Assembly (NCBI RefSeq): GCF_937960835.1
Contig: NZ_CALGPC010000013.1
Location: 1-64,000, forward strand
Length of the DNA: 64,000 bases
Direction: 5' to 3'
Source of the DNA: an uncultured Ferrovibrio sp.
Lineage (GTDB): Bacteria > Pseudomonadota > Alphaproteobacteria > Ferrovibrionales > Ferrovibrionaceae
Part shown: piece by piece, positions 45,777 to 53,724 of the stretch
Layout of the letters: each line of letters opens with the position of its first letter
Numbering within the stretch: position 1 is the first letter of the stretch
The notes under the pieces: generated by a model
Seen by the model: the letters and a program-made list of their open reading frames with translations, nothing else
What the model was told of the DNA's origin: nothing
Databases searched by the model: none
Translations under genes and position numbers: made by a program

Positions 45777-46370
45777 CTAGAGCGGGCGCCTGGCCTTCAG
45801 CGCGGCACCCAGAGTGCCGTCGTCGAGATAGTCAAGCTCGCCGCCGACCGGCACGCCATGGGCCAGACGCGTGATCTGCACGCCCGATGGCGACAGGCGA
45901 TCGGTGATGTAATGCGCCGTGGTCTGGCCTTCGACGGTGGCGTTGGTGGCGATGATGACTTCGCGGGTCTTGCCCGCCTGCACGCGGCCGATCAGGCTGT
46001 CGACATTGAGGTCGCTGGGGCCGACGCCGTCGAGCGCCGAGAGCGTGCCGCCCAGCACATGATAGCGGCCCTTGAACACGCCCGCGCGTTCCAGCGCCCA
46101 GAGATCGGCGACGCTTTCGACCACGCAGATCAGCCCCTCGTCGCGGCGCGGATCGCTGCAGATGGCGCAAGGATCGCGGCTGTCCAGATTGCCGCAGGTC
46201 GAGCAGGCATGCACGCTGTCGCCCACTTCGCGCAAGGTGGCGGCCAGCGGCACCAGCAGCGCATCCTTCTTCTTCAGAAGATGCAGCGCCGCGCGGCGTG
46301 CCGAACGCGGCCCCAGGCCCGGCAGACGCGCCAGGAGCTGGATCAGCCGCTCGATCTCAGGACCGGCCAT
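45777..46370 (-). CDS. recR: Recombination mediator protein RecR
   Basis: The 197-residue protein has the helix-hairpin-helix LLARLPGLGPRSARRAALHLL, a four-cysteine zinc finger (CSTCGNLDSRDPCAIC), and a Toprim domain with ICVVESVADLWALERAG. RecR acts with RecO and RecF to load RecA at gaps. It is third in the conserved dnaX-ybaB-recR operon. Confidence 0.96.
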   Translation of the reverse strand: MAGPEIERLIQLLARLPGLGPRSARRAALHLLKKKDALLVPLAATLREVGDSVHACSTCGNLDSRDPCAICSDPRRDEGLICVVESVADLWALERAGVFKGRYHVLGGTLSALDGVGPSDLNVDSLIGRVQAGKTREVIIATNATVEGQTTAHYITDRLSPSGVQITRLAHGVPVGGELDYLDDGTLGAALKARRPL

Positions 46371-46389
46371 GATGGTTAAATGACGCCGA

Positions 46390-46713
46390 TCAGAACGGCA
46401 GCTTCATGCCAGGCGGCAGCGGCAGACCCGCGGTGAGCTGCTGCATCTTCTCCGCCATCTCGCGCTCGACGCGGGCCTTGGCATCGGCATGGGCGGCCTT
46501 GATCAGGTCTTCCACCACTTCCGCCTCTTCCGGCTTGAGCAGCGAGGGATCGATGCGCACGCCCTTCAACTCGCTCTTGCCGTTGAGCGTCACGGTGACC
46601 ATGCCGCCGCCGGCCGAGCCCTGGACTTCCTGGGCTTCCAGCTCGGCCTGCATTTCCTGCATGCGCTGCTGCATGGCCTGCGCCTGCTTCAGCATCTGGC
46701 CCAGATTCTTCAT
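46390..46713 (-). CDS. ybaB: YbaB/EbfC nucleoid-associated protein
   Basis: The 107-residue protein has the N-terminal helix MKNLGQMLKQAQAMQQRMQEMQ, the central strands VTVTLNGKSELKGVRIDPSLL, and a C-terminal MEMAEKMQQLTAGLPLPPGMKLPF-like tail. EbfC/YbaB forms tweezer-like dimers on DNA. It lies 15 bp after dnaX and 19 bp before recR. Confidence 0.94.
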   Translation of the reverse strand: MKNLGQMLKQAQAMQQRMQEMQAELEAQEVQGSAGGGMVTVTLNGKSELKGVRIDPSLLKPEEAEVVEDLIKAAHADAKARVEREMAEKMQQLTAGLPLPPGMKLPF

Positions 46714-46728
46714 TACTTGGCTCCTTAC

Positions 46729-48504
46729 TCAGTCGAGTTCGTCGAGCGGATCGACATCGTCCGTCATATAGGCCGGACCTTCGGCATCGTCATCGGCCTC
46801 GATCTCGGGCGCCGGCGGCTGCAGCTCGCGCACGCTTTCCAGCACCGCGCCGGGGAAGGCGGTCAGCACCGCCTGCACCAGCGGATGCGCCTGGGCATGG
46901 GCGCGGCGCCTGCTTTCTTCGGCCTGCTCCTGCTCGGCCAAGGTCGGCTCGCCCGGCAGCTTGCTCAGGCTGACCACCCAGCGCTGGCCGGTCCACTGCT
47001 TCAGCTTCTCGATCAGCCGACCGGGCAGATCGTGATGCGCCTGCGCGGTCAGCCGCATTTCGATGCGGCCCTGCTCGAAGCTGACCACATGCACGTCGTT
47101 GTAAAGCTCGGCCGCCAGCAGGCCTTCGCGCATGTCGCGCGCAAGCTGCACCAGGGCGGGGAAGGTCGTTGGCATCGCCGCATAAGCGACCGTCTCGCCC
47201 GGCTGCGGCTGGGCTGACGGCATCATCGCGGGCTGCGTCTGCAAGGCAGCAGACGCCGCGCCGCCGCCATTGCCCGCAGCAGCGCCGCCGCCGCGCGACA
47301 CGGGCGTCATCGCCGGACCGGCGCCGCCGCCCTTTTCCTTCCATTCCTTCACCAGATCGGCGGGGCTTGGCAGATCGGCGGCATAAGCCAGACGCACCAG
47401 CACCATTTCGGCAGCGGCCAGCGGCACGGGCGCAGCGCGCACTTCCTGCAGGCCTTTAAGCAGCATCTGCCAGGTGCGCGCCAGCACCGGCATGCCGAGC
47501 TTGGCGGCGAGTTCCTTGCCGCGGTTGCGCTGGGTCTCAGGCAGCGTGACGTCATCTGGCGTGCCGCCGATGACTTTGACCCGCGTCAGCCAATGGGTGA
47601 GATCGAGCAGATCCTGCATCACCACGGCGGGATCGGCGCCGAGATTGTATTGCTGCTGCAGATTTTCCAGCGCCTCGGGCAGCTTGCCGTGCAGCAGCAG
47701 ATCGAGCAGCGCGAAGACCTGGCCGCGGTCGGCCAGACCAAGCATGTCGCGCACCAGTTCCGCATTCACCTGGCCGGCACCATGGGCAATGGCCTGATCG
47801 AGCAGCGACAGGCCATCGCGCACCGAGCCTTCGGCGGCGCGGGCGATCAGGGTCAGCGCGTCGTCATCGACCTGCGCCTCTTCCTGCTTGGCGATGCGCT
47901 TGAAATGCTCGGTAAGAACGCTGATCTCCACGCGCTTGAGGTCGAAGCGCTGGCAGCGCGACAGCACGGTGACCGGCACCTTGCGGATTTCGGTGGTGGC
48001 AAAGACAAATTTCACATGCGGCGGCGGCTCTTCCAGCGTCTTGAGCAGGCCGTTGAAGGCCGCCGTCGACAGCATGTGGACTTCGTCGATGATGTAGACC
48101 TTGTAGCGGGCCATCGACGGCGCATAGCGGACCGCCTCGATGATCTCGCGGATGTCGCCGATGCCGGTGCGCGAGGCGGCGTCCATCTCGAAGATGTCCG
48201 GATGGCGGTCCTCGGCGATGGATTTGCAGTTGTCGCATACGCCGCAGGGGCTGACCGTCGGGCCGCCATTGCCGTCCGGCCCGGTGCAGTTCAGCGCGCG
48301 GGCGATGATACGCGCAGTGGTGGTCTTGCCCACGCCGCGCACGCCGGTGAGGATGAAGGCCTGGGCGATCCGGCCCGTGGCAATCGCGTTGGTCAGCGTG
48401 CGCACCAGCGCATCCTGGCCGATCATCTCGGCGAAGGTGCTGGGCCGGTATTTGCGCGCAAGGACGCGATAGGGGGCTGGAGCGGCGGAAGCGGCGTTGC
48501 TCAT
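46729..48504 (-). CDS. dnaX: DNA polymerase III subunit gamma/tau
   Basis: The 591-residue clamp-loader ATPase begins at MSNAAS, just before PYRVLARKYRPSTFAEMIGQ. It has Walker A GVRGVGKTTTARI, the zinc module CGVCDNCK, Walker B YIIDEVHML and sensor I TTEIRKVPVTVLSRC. The C-terminal tau-like part (about 380-591) is Gly/Ala-rich, then forms the polymerase-contact domain. The ATG at 48504 is chosen because the 23 codons before it overlap the SRP RNA terminus side and are not conserved. I see no obvious A-rich slippery site for a gamma form. Confidence 0.95.
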   Translation of the reverse strand: MSNAASAAPAPYRVLARKYRPSTFAEMIGQDALVRTLTNAIATGRIAQAFILTGVRGVGKTTTARIIARALNCTGPDGNGGPTVSPCGVCDNCKSIAEDRHPDIFEMDAASRTGIGDIREIIEAVRYAPSMARYKVYIIDEVHMLSTAAFNGLLKTLEEPPPHVKFVFATTEIRKVPVTVLSRCQRFDLKRVEISVLTEHFKRIAKQEEAQVDDDALTLIARAAEGSVRDGLSLLDQAIAHGAGQVNAELVRDMLGLADRGQVFALLDLLLHGKLPEALENLQQQYNLGADPAVVMQDLLDLTHWLTRVKVIGGTPDDVTLPETQRNRGKELAAKLGMPVLARTWQMLLKGLQEVRAAPVPLAAAEMVLVRLAYAADLPSPADLVKEWKEKGGGAGPAMTPVSRGGGAAAGNGGGAASAALQTQPAMMPSAQPQPGETVAYAAMPTTFPALVQLARDMREGLLAAELYNDVHVVSFEQGRIEMRLTAQAHHDLPGRLIEKLKQWTGQRWVVSLSKLPGEPTLAEQEQAEESRRRAHAQAHPLVQAVLTAFPGAVLESVRELQPPAPEIEADDDAEGPAYMTDDVDPLDELD

Positions 48505-48555
48505 CTTGGAAAGACTAGTCGCCCCCACCAAAAAGATCGACAGGCGAAAGGAGGA

Positions 48556-48660
48556 AGGTGGGAGGCTGGACAACGACCCGAGCGGAAACTCGTTACGGCT
48601 GCTTCCTTCCGGACCTGACCGGGTTGGCGAGGCGCCCGTCCGCCGCCAACCTCCCGGGGC
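48556..48660 (-). ncRNA. ffs: Signal recognition particle RNA (4.5S type)
   Basis: On the minus strand the RNA contains the invariant SRP domain IV loop GGTCAGGTCCGGAAGGAAGC, near 48601-48624. The ends pair: GGGAGGTTGG near 48655 with CCAGCCTCCC near 48560, giving a hairpin of about 100 nt, the bacterial small SRP RNA form. It binds Ffh, encoded at 55004-56377, to target membrane proteins. It sits between dnaX and nudC. Ends are approximate. Confidence 0.95.
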
Positions 48661-48662
48661 CT

Positions 48663-48691
48663 TATATCGTTCATTGGCCCGGGCAATTCAA
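48663..48691 (-). promoter_or_regulatory. Promoter of the SRP RNA gene
   Basis: On the minus strand TTGAAT (48686-48691), a 17-bp spacer and GATATA (48663-48668) lie immediately before the RNA 5' end. A second copy of the TTGAAT box lies 16 bp upstream as part of a tandem duplication. Confidence 0.65.
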
Positions 48692-48713
48692 TGGGCAGGC
48701 AATTCAATGAGTA
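48682..48713. repeat. 16-bp tandem duplication spanning the ffs -35 box
   Basis: GGCAATTCAATG is repeated at 48682-48693 and 48698-48709 (period 16 bp), so the -35 hexamer of the SRP RNA promoter occurs twice. The unit is one of several short duplications in the window. Confidence 0.8.
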
Positions 48714-48847
48714 GCACCGGTCTCCGCTCAGGCCTGTGGATAGTTTGCCGATTCGCCCGATTTTCCGTACCGTTAAGCCGCGCCTGCTGCTGCACCGCCG
48801 CATAGCAGTCCGTAGACGTCCTGCGCTGCCTGTGCCAGCCTTCGGCC

Positions 48848-49849
48848 ATGGACACGCCCGCTTCCGCCGCACGCCCGCCTCGACCGATTGGTTTCACCGG
48901 CTCGCATCTCGACCGCGCCGGCAATCCGCGCCGCAATGCCGCCTGGCTGAACGGGCAGCGCAATCTGCCCAATGCCCGCTTTCTGGTGATGCGGGAATTG
49001 AAGGCGCTGGTCGATATTACCGCCAGGCCGGCGCAGATCGCCTGGCAGGACCGCGCCTGGGCCGATGCGCATGCCGCGCTTCCCTGCGTCTTTCTCGGGC
49101 TCGCCGAGGGCATTCCGTATTTCGCCATCGATGCCGATCAGGCCGAGGATGCCGCCGCCCTGCATGGCGAGCGGACCAAATACATCGACGTGCGCTCCAT
49201 CGCGCCGCAGCTTGCGCCAGAGGAAGCCGCGATCCTGGCGCAGGCGCGCAGCCTGATCGACTGGCATCAGCGGCATGGCTTCTGCGCCCAATGCGGCAGC
49301 AAAACGGACCTGGCCGAAGCAGGCTATATGCGCCGCTGCACCAGCCAGGCCTGCAACGCGCAGCATTTCCCGCGTACCGATCCGGTGGTGATCATGCTGG
49401 CCGTGCGGCGCGATCCGCAGACCGGCGAGGACATGGTGCTGATGGGCCGCCAGTCGCGCATGCCGCCGGGCATGTATTCGGCGCTCGCTGGTTTCATGGA
49501 ACCGGGCGAGAGCATCGAAGAAGCCGTGCGCCGCGAGATCATGGAGGAATCCGGCGTGCCGACAGGGGCCGTGCGCTATCTCTGCTCGCAGCCCTGGCCG
49601 TTCCCCTCCTCGCTGATGATCGGCTGCATTGCCGAGGCGATAGATGCGACGATCACCGTCGATCCGCATGAGCTGGAGGATGCGCGCTGGTTCAGCCGCC
49701 GCGAGGTGGCCGAGATGCTGGAGCGGGGCAAGCAGCGGCTGGCGCCCAGCGACCCGCCGCCGGCCAACAATCCGCAGAACGAGCCCTGGATGCCGCCGCC
49801 GCTGAGCCTGGCGCATCAGATTGCCAAACGCTGGCTGGCGGGCGCGTAA
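48848..49849 (+). CDS. nudC: NAD(+) diphosphatase / RNA decapping hydrolase NudC
   Basis: The 333-residue Nudix hydrolase has an N-terminal domain, a zinc ribbon (CAQC near 147, then C and C in RRCTSQACNAQ), the Nudix box GFMEPGESIEEAVRREIMEESGV and the NudC-specific SQPWPFPSSLM motif. It cleaves NADH to NMNH and AMP and removes NAD caps from RNA. It is monocistronic and converges with the toxin gene doc. Confidence 0.95.
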   Translation: MDTPASAARPPRPIGFTGSHLDRAGNPRRNAAWLNGQRNLPNARFLVMRELKALVDITARPAQIAWQDRAWADAHAALPCVFLGLAEGIPYFAIDADQAEDAAALHGERTKYIDVRSIAPQLAPEEAAILAQARSLIDWHQRHGFCAQCGSKTDLAEAGYMRRCTSQACNAQHFPRTDPVVIMLAVRRDPQTGEDMVLMGRQSRMPPGMYSALAGFMEPGESIEEAVRREIMEESGVPTGAVRYLCSQPWPFPSSLMIGCIAEAIDATITVDPHELEDARWFSRREVAEMLERGKQRLAPSDPPPANNPQNEPWMPPPLSLAHQIAKRWLAGA

Positions 49850-49918
49850 GCGCAGAAACAGCCCTTTCAGTTGCGATCCAATTGCAGCCCATTCACGCCA
49901 ATTGGAAAAGATCCCGGT

Positions 49919-50317
49919 TCAGGGCTGGGGCAATTCATAAGGTTGAAGATGCGCACGAATCCACGCTGCGAAATCTTCCTCACTGAGGCTGCCTTCAGCC
50001 AAACGCAGCATGATGCTGATATGCTCAACTTCGTCGGCGACGAAATCCCATCCGTTCAGGCGCAGAAATAGCTTCGCAGCAACAAAGGCTGATCGCTTAT
50101 TACCATCGACAAACGGGTGGTTGCGCGCGATGCCGTATCCGTAAGCTGCAGCTAGGCTTGCGGCATCTGGTGTGCCATAGGCGGCCAGGTTGATAGGGCG
50201 GGCCAGCGCTGACTCCAGCAGCCCGGCATCGCGCAGCCCGCTGCTGCCGCCATGCTCGGCAAGCTGGGTGTCATGTACCGCCATAATCACAGCAGCATCG
50301 ATCCAGGCCCAATCCAT
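49919..50317 (-). CDS. doc: Doc-type toxin (Fic/DOC family)
   Basis: The 132-residue protein carries the Doc active-site motif HPFVDGNKR (67-75) in a short Fic fold, with the preceding LRDAGLLESALARP segment typical of death-on-curing proteins. Doc phosphorylates EF-Tu and stops translation. It lies 15 bp after an AbrB/MazE-type antitoxin gene, which replaces the usual Phd partner. No frameshift or missing catalytic residue is seen, so it looks functional. Confidence 0.9.
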   Translation of the reverse strand: MDWAWIDAAVIMAVHDTQLAEHGGSSGLRDAGLLESALARPINLAAYGTPDAASLAAAYGYGIARNHPFVDGNKRSAFVAAKLFLRLNGWDFVADEVEHISIMLRLAEGSLSEEDFAAWIRAHLQPYELPQP

Positions 50318-50332
50318 GGTCGGCGCTAATGC

Positions 50333-50557
50333 CTACTTCGCAAGCTCTCGCAGCACATCGCGGTGCTCTTTCATGATTTTGCGCGCCATTTCCATCTGAC
50401 GTTCGAATTCGGGGTTGTATGGCGTCAACCGAAAACCGTCGGGCGTCTCCGTCAGGTAAAGCGTATCGCCTTTCTCCACCTTCAGCCGCGACAGCGCATC
50501 CTTAGGCAGAACCACGCCGGTGGAATTACCGACTTGCGTCAATTTCAGCGCGAACAT
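50333..50557 (-). CDS. AbrB/MazE/SpoVT-domain antitoxin
   Basis: The 74-residue protein has a swapped-hairpin AbrB DNA-binding domain (MFALKLTQVGNSTGVVLPKDALSRLKVEKGD, about 1-45) and an acidic/basic helical tail (about 50-74) suited to wrapping the toxin. The ATG at 50557 starts exactly at the domain; 12 codons of open frame before it would include the operator and are not counted. It is first in the operon with doc and is expected to repress its own promoter. Confidence 0.9.
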   Translation of the reverse strand: MFALKLTQVGNSTGVVLPKDALSRLKVEKGDTLYLTETPDGFRLTPYNPEFERQMEMARKIMKEHRDVLRELAK

Positions 50558-50571
50558 GATCAGCTCTTGCG

Positions 50572-50589
50572 TTCTAACAATTGTTAGAA
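50572..50589. promoter_or_regulatory. Perfect 18-bp palindromic operator of the toxin-antitoxin operon
   Basis: TTCTAACAATTGTTAGAA is perfectly self-complementary, 14 bp before the antitoxin start. It sits just downstream of the -10 box, over the expected transcription start, as expected for autoregulation by the AbrB-type antitoxin. Confidence 0.75.
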
Positions 50590-50618
50590 ACAATATGTTG
50601 GTGCAGCCGGAAAAACAA
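50590..50618 (-). promoter_or_regulatory. Promoter of the toxin-antitoxin operon
   Basis: On the minus strand TTGTTT (50613-50618), a 17-bp spacer and TATTGT (50590-50595) precede the operator. The 230 bp beyond (50596-50849) are AT-rich compared with the chromosome and hold no gene I can support, which fits horizontal arrival of the module. Confidence 0.6.
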
Positions 50619-50849
50619 TCCTGAAAAATTGAACTTGTTATTTATTTAATATCAAAGGCTTAACCATCTAAAAGCCTGCAAAACGCCCCCTTTTCACTTT
50701 AGGGCAACGAATATAAGCCCCCAGTCTTTTCCGATCGTCGCCCCGCGTAGAAACATTCAGCCCCTTGCGTACACAACATGAAGAATTGCGCCTGAATTTC
50801 CGGCTTTCTCAGGAATGAGTGAAAAAAAATCATGCATTCTTTGCCCTCG

Positions 50850-51860
50850 CTAAACCAGCCAGCGCCGCACCTGCGCCTTGATGAAGGCTGTGTCTTCCGG
50901 GTTTAGCGCCGGATTGCCGGCGCGGTGGCCCCAGATGCTGGGGATCGGGCAGAGTTCGGCGTCGCGCAGATAAGGCAATTCGGCTTCGTTGTCGGCGACG
51001 CGGAAATAAAGGTCCGTCTCGCCCGGCATCAGCAGCACGCGCGCCTTGATGGCGCGCAGGGCGGCAGCGAGGTCGCCGTTGTATTGCGGATTGGCGCTGA
51101 TATCGCCAGCATGCCAGCAGCGCAGTTGCGCATAGAGATCGGCAGCGGCGCGGCGGCCGAACCGTTCTTCCCAATCGGTGCGCAGAAAGGTTTCCAGGTC
51201 CGGCGCCTTCAGTGCCGAAAGATGCAGACCGGCACGATAGAAATCCTGGCTGAGCGCCCAGGCCGCATAGATGCGGCCGAAAGCGCGCATCGCCGCTTTG
51301 GGCTGGCTGCTGAACCGGCCATTGCCGAGATGCTCGGGCGCGGCTTCGAGCGTTGCCATCAGGCTGAGCAAAAACACCTTGTTATGCACGGCCGTGCGCG
51401 CCGAGCCGCAGTTGACCACGATGCGCGCGACCTGATCGGGAAACAGCGCGGCCCAGTGATAGGCCTGCTGCGCGCCCATCGACCAGCCATAGACGCAGGC
51501 GAGGCGCTCGATGCCGAACTGCTCGGCCAACAGGCGGCGTTGCGCCTGCACGTTGTCATAGGCCGTGACCAGCGACGGATAGTTTGGATTGTTCGACGGG
51601 CTGGAGGACAGCCCGTTGCCGAACATGTCCGGGATGACGATGAACCAGCGCGTGGGATCGAGCACGCCGTCCGGATGGATCAGCCATTCCAGATCCGGAT
51701 GCTGGGCGCCATAACTGGTCGGATAGAGGATGACGTTGTCGCGCGCGGCATTCAGCCTGCCATGCGCTTTCCAGCTTAAGACTGCGTCCGGCAGGATTTC
51801 GCCGGACAGCGTTTTCACATCACCGAGTTTGAACTGACCGCTTCGCTGATCCCAGGTCAT
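50850..51860 (-). CDS. Alpha/beta-hydrolase of the MetX-like homoserine acetyltransferase family
   Basis: The 336-residue protein shares the MetX fold layout: LSGEILPDAVLSWKAHGRLNAARDNVILYPTSYG, the nucleophile elbow GWSMGAQQ (Ser127), the acid in MPGETDLYF and a His in IWGHRAGNP. It lacks the HxxTGDxH oxyanion segment seen in the true MetX of this window (42382-43557), where PTSYGAQH stands instead. It is therefore probably a hydrolase or acyltransferase with another substrate. It follows meaB by 12 bp on the same strand. Confidence 0.87.
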   Translation of the reverse strand: MTWDQRSGQFKLGDVKTLSGEILPDAVLSWKAHGRLNAARDNVILYPTSYGAQHPDLEWLIHPDGVLDPTRWFIVIPDMFGNGLSSSPSNNPNYPSLVTAYDNVQAQRRLLAEQFGIERLACVYGWSMGAQQAYHWAALFPDQVARIVVNCGSARTAVHNKVFLLSLMATLEAAPEHLGNGRFSSQPKAAMRAFGRIYAAWALSQDFYRAGLHLSALKAPDLETFLRTDWEERFGRRAAADLYAQLRCWHAGDISANPQYNGDLAAALRAIKARVLLMPGETDLYFRVADNEAELPYLRDAELCPIPSIWGHRAGNPALNPEDTAFIKAQVRRWLV

Positions 51861-51872
51861 GCGCCGCGTATC

Positions 51873-52877
51873 CTATCGCCGCAGCATGGCGAGCAGCCTG
51901 CGCGCGGCAGCCGATGGCGTCGTCTTCCCCGCGCCGACCGCCTTCTGCAGTTTCGGCAGTTCCTGTGCGATCTGCGGATCGCTTTGCAGCAGATCGAGCA
52001 GGCCGTCCTGCAATTCGCGCATCAGCCAGGCTTCGGCCTGGGCGCGGCGCTGGGCCTGCCATGCGCCGGTCTTTTCCAAAGCGGCGCGGTAGTCGCCAAT
52101 GACGGACCAGACCTCATCAATGCCTTCATTCAGCAAGGCAGAGGCAAGCCGCACCTGCGGCATCCATTCGGCATGGCGGGGCCGCATCAGATGCAGCGCC
52201 ATGCGGTAATCGGCGGCGGCAAGGCGCGCGGGCTTGAGCAGATCGCCATCGGCCTTGTTGATCACGATGAGATCGGCCAGTTCCATGATGCCGCGCTTGA
52301 TGCCCTGCAGATCGTCGCCGCCGGCCGGCGCCAGCAGCAGCAGGAAGATGTCGACCATGCCAGCCACCGTCGTTTCCGACTGGCCGACGCCGACGGTTTC
52401 CACCAGCACGACATCGAAGCCGGCTGCTTCGGTGAGCAGCATCGCCTCGCGCGTGCGGCGCGCCACGCCACCCAGCGAGCCGCCGGACGGCGTGGGCCGG
52501 ATGAAGGCATTCGGATCGCGCGCCAGTTTTTCCATGCGCGTCTTGTCGCCCAGGATCGAGCCGCCGGAGAGCGTCGAGGACGGATCAATTGCCAGCACGG
52601 CGACGCGATGGCCCTGGCCGGTGAGATAGGTGCCGAAGCGTTCGATGAAGCTGGACTTGCCCACGCCGGGCGTGCCGGAGATGCCGATGCGGATCGCCTT
52701 GCCGGTGGCGGGCAGGATCTGCTGCAGCAGGGCTTCGGCGGCAGCCTGGTCCTGCGGATGCCTGGATTCGACAAGCGTGATGGCGCGGGCCAGCGCCCGG
52801 CGATCCCCGGCGATCAGGCGCTCGGCCAGTTGGGCGGCATGGGCGGCGGGATCGGCGGGGCGGCGGGCGAAAGACAT
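51873..52877 (-). CDS. meaB: Methylmalonyl-CoA mutase-associated GTPase MeaB
   Basis: The 334-residue G3E-family GTPase has the P-loop GTPGVGKSSF, DPSS and ETVGVGQSE switch motifs, and the base-recognition motif NKADG. MeaB/ArgK guards adenosylcobalamin loading and reactivation of methylmalonyl-CoA mutase. The mutase genes are not in this window. The nearby nrdJ shows that the cell uses adenosylcobalamin. It is followed by the MetX-like hydrolase, probably in one operon. Confidence 0.95.
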   Translation of the reverse strand: MSFARRPADPAAHAAQLAERLIAGDRRALARAITLVESRHPQDQAAAEALLQQILPATGKAIRIGISGTPGVGKSSFIERFGTYLTGQGHRVAVLAIDPSSTLSGGSILGDKTRMEKLARDPNAFIRPTPSGGSLGGVARRTREAMLLTEAAGFDVVLVETVGVGQSETTVAGMVDIFLLLLAPAGGDDLQGIKRGIMELADLIVINKADGDLLKPARLAAADYRMALHLMRPRHAEWMPQVRLASALLNEGIDEVWSVIGDYRAALEKTGAWQAQRRAQAEAWLMRELQDGLLDLLQSDPQIAQELPKLQKAVGAGKTTPSAAARRLLAMLRR

Positions 52878-53021
52878 GGCCGGACCTTAGCGAAGCGCCC
52901 AGCCAAGTGCCACAGGCAGCCAGTGCCACTGGCGGTAGGCCCTGATGAGCCGCTCCGCACGGCAAGGGCCGGATGAATCTGACCAATTCTGTCAGTCGTC
53001 CGGACTGGACGTTAACATCGA

Positions 53022-53051
53022 TTGACAGCGGCTCTTCCGGATTCGTATCGA
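53022..53051 (+). promoter_or_regulatory. Candidate promoter, leaderless layout
   Basis: A perfect TTGACA (53022-53027) and TATCGA (53046-53051, 18-bp spacer) lie so close to the ATG at 53059 that transcription would begin at or within a few bases of the start codon. No Shine-Dalgarno is visible. Confidence 0.4.
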
Positions 53052-53058
53052 TAGAGCC

Positions 53059-53592
53059 ATGACGAATCGGCTGGACCTCCCCGTCGAGAGTAACCCTCTG
53101 CGCGCGCTGGAAAAAGCGCGGGCCGATCTTGCGCGCGGTTCGCACAGCGATGCCGGCCAGACGGCCGAGGACCATCCGGCAGATGCAGAGACCCGCCCCG
53201 TCTTCGTGACCGAAATGCAGGAACAGGCCCTGTCCGAGGCATTGGCCGCCCGGCTCGATCTGCTGCGCGCCCGTCTGACGGCGGCGCGGGAGGATCCGGT
53301 TTCGGCGCTTCTATTCTGCGGCGATGCCGAGCAGGATTGCCGGGCCTTGGCGGAAATCTGCCATCAGGCCGGCTGGAAGATGACCGGCACCGGGGTTGCG
53401 CTGCTGAGCGATTGCCTGCGCCGTGTGGTGCCCGCGGAAGAACACCATCTGGAGCTGGTCGGCCTGCTGATCGATGCGCTCTATGCCCTGCGCCGCACCG
53501 AAACCCGCGCCGACATGACCCAGGCGGGCGAAGAGCTGCTGCGCGGCCTGCAACTGGCGGTGGGCCGCGAACTGGGCCGCATGGACGCCTGA
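53059..53592 (+). CDS. Hypothetical protein (177 aa)
   Basis: I do not recognise this protein. It has a polar, probably disordered first 50 residues (many Asp, Glu and His), then a helical, leucine-rich part (about 55-175: EALAARLDLLRARLTAAREDP, ALLFCGDAEQDCRALAEICHQAGW, HLELVGLLIDALYALRR). No signal peptide or membrane segment is seen, so it is likely cytosolic. Codon use is like neighbours, supporting a real gene. It is divergent from meaB and followed by a 21-bp duplication. It may be leaderless. Confidence 0.7.
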   Translation: MTNRLDLPVESNPLRALEKARADLARGSHSDAGQTAEDHPADAETRPVFVTEMQEQALSEALAARLDLLRARLTAAREDPVSALLFCGDAEQDCRALAEICHQAGWKMTGTGVALLSDCLRRVVPAEEHHLELVGLLIDALYALRRTETRADMTQAGEELLRGLQLAVGRELGRMDA

Positions 53593-53630
53593 GCCTCAGA
53601 GGCGCACCGCTGAGCCACAGAGGCGCACCG
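53589..53630. repeat. 21-bp tandem duplication at a gene end
   Basis: CTGAGCCTCAGAGGCGCACCG (53589-53609) is repeated at 53610-53630 with one mismatch. The first copy spans the TGA stop of the hypothetical gene. Confidence 0.9.
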
Positions 53631-53724
53631 GGGGCGAGCCGGCTGGCTGGGCTGTATCGGCGTCCCAAGAATGGCCGCATAAAAATCCCTCTGGATTTTG
53701 CCGATTCGGCCTTACATTAGGGCC

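Noticed and set aside
46729..47500. Programmed frameshift site in dnaX
   Set aside because: No A-rich slippery heptamer with a following hairpin was seen in the region between the ATPase core and tau-like part.
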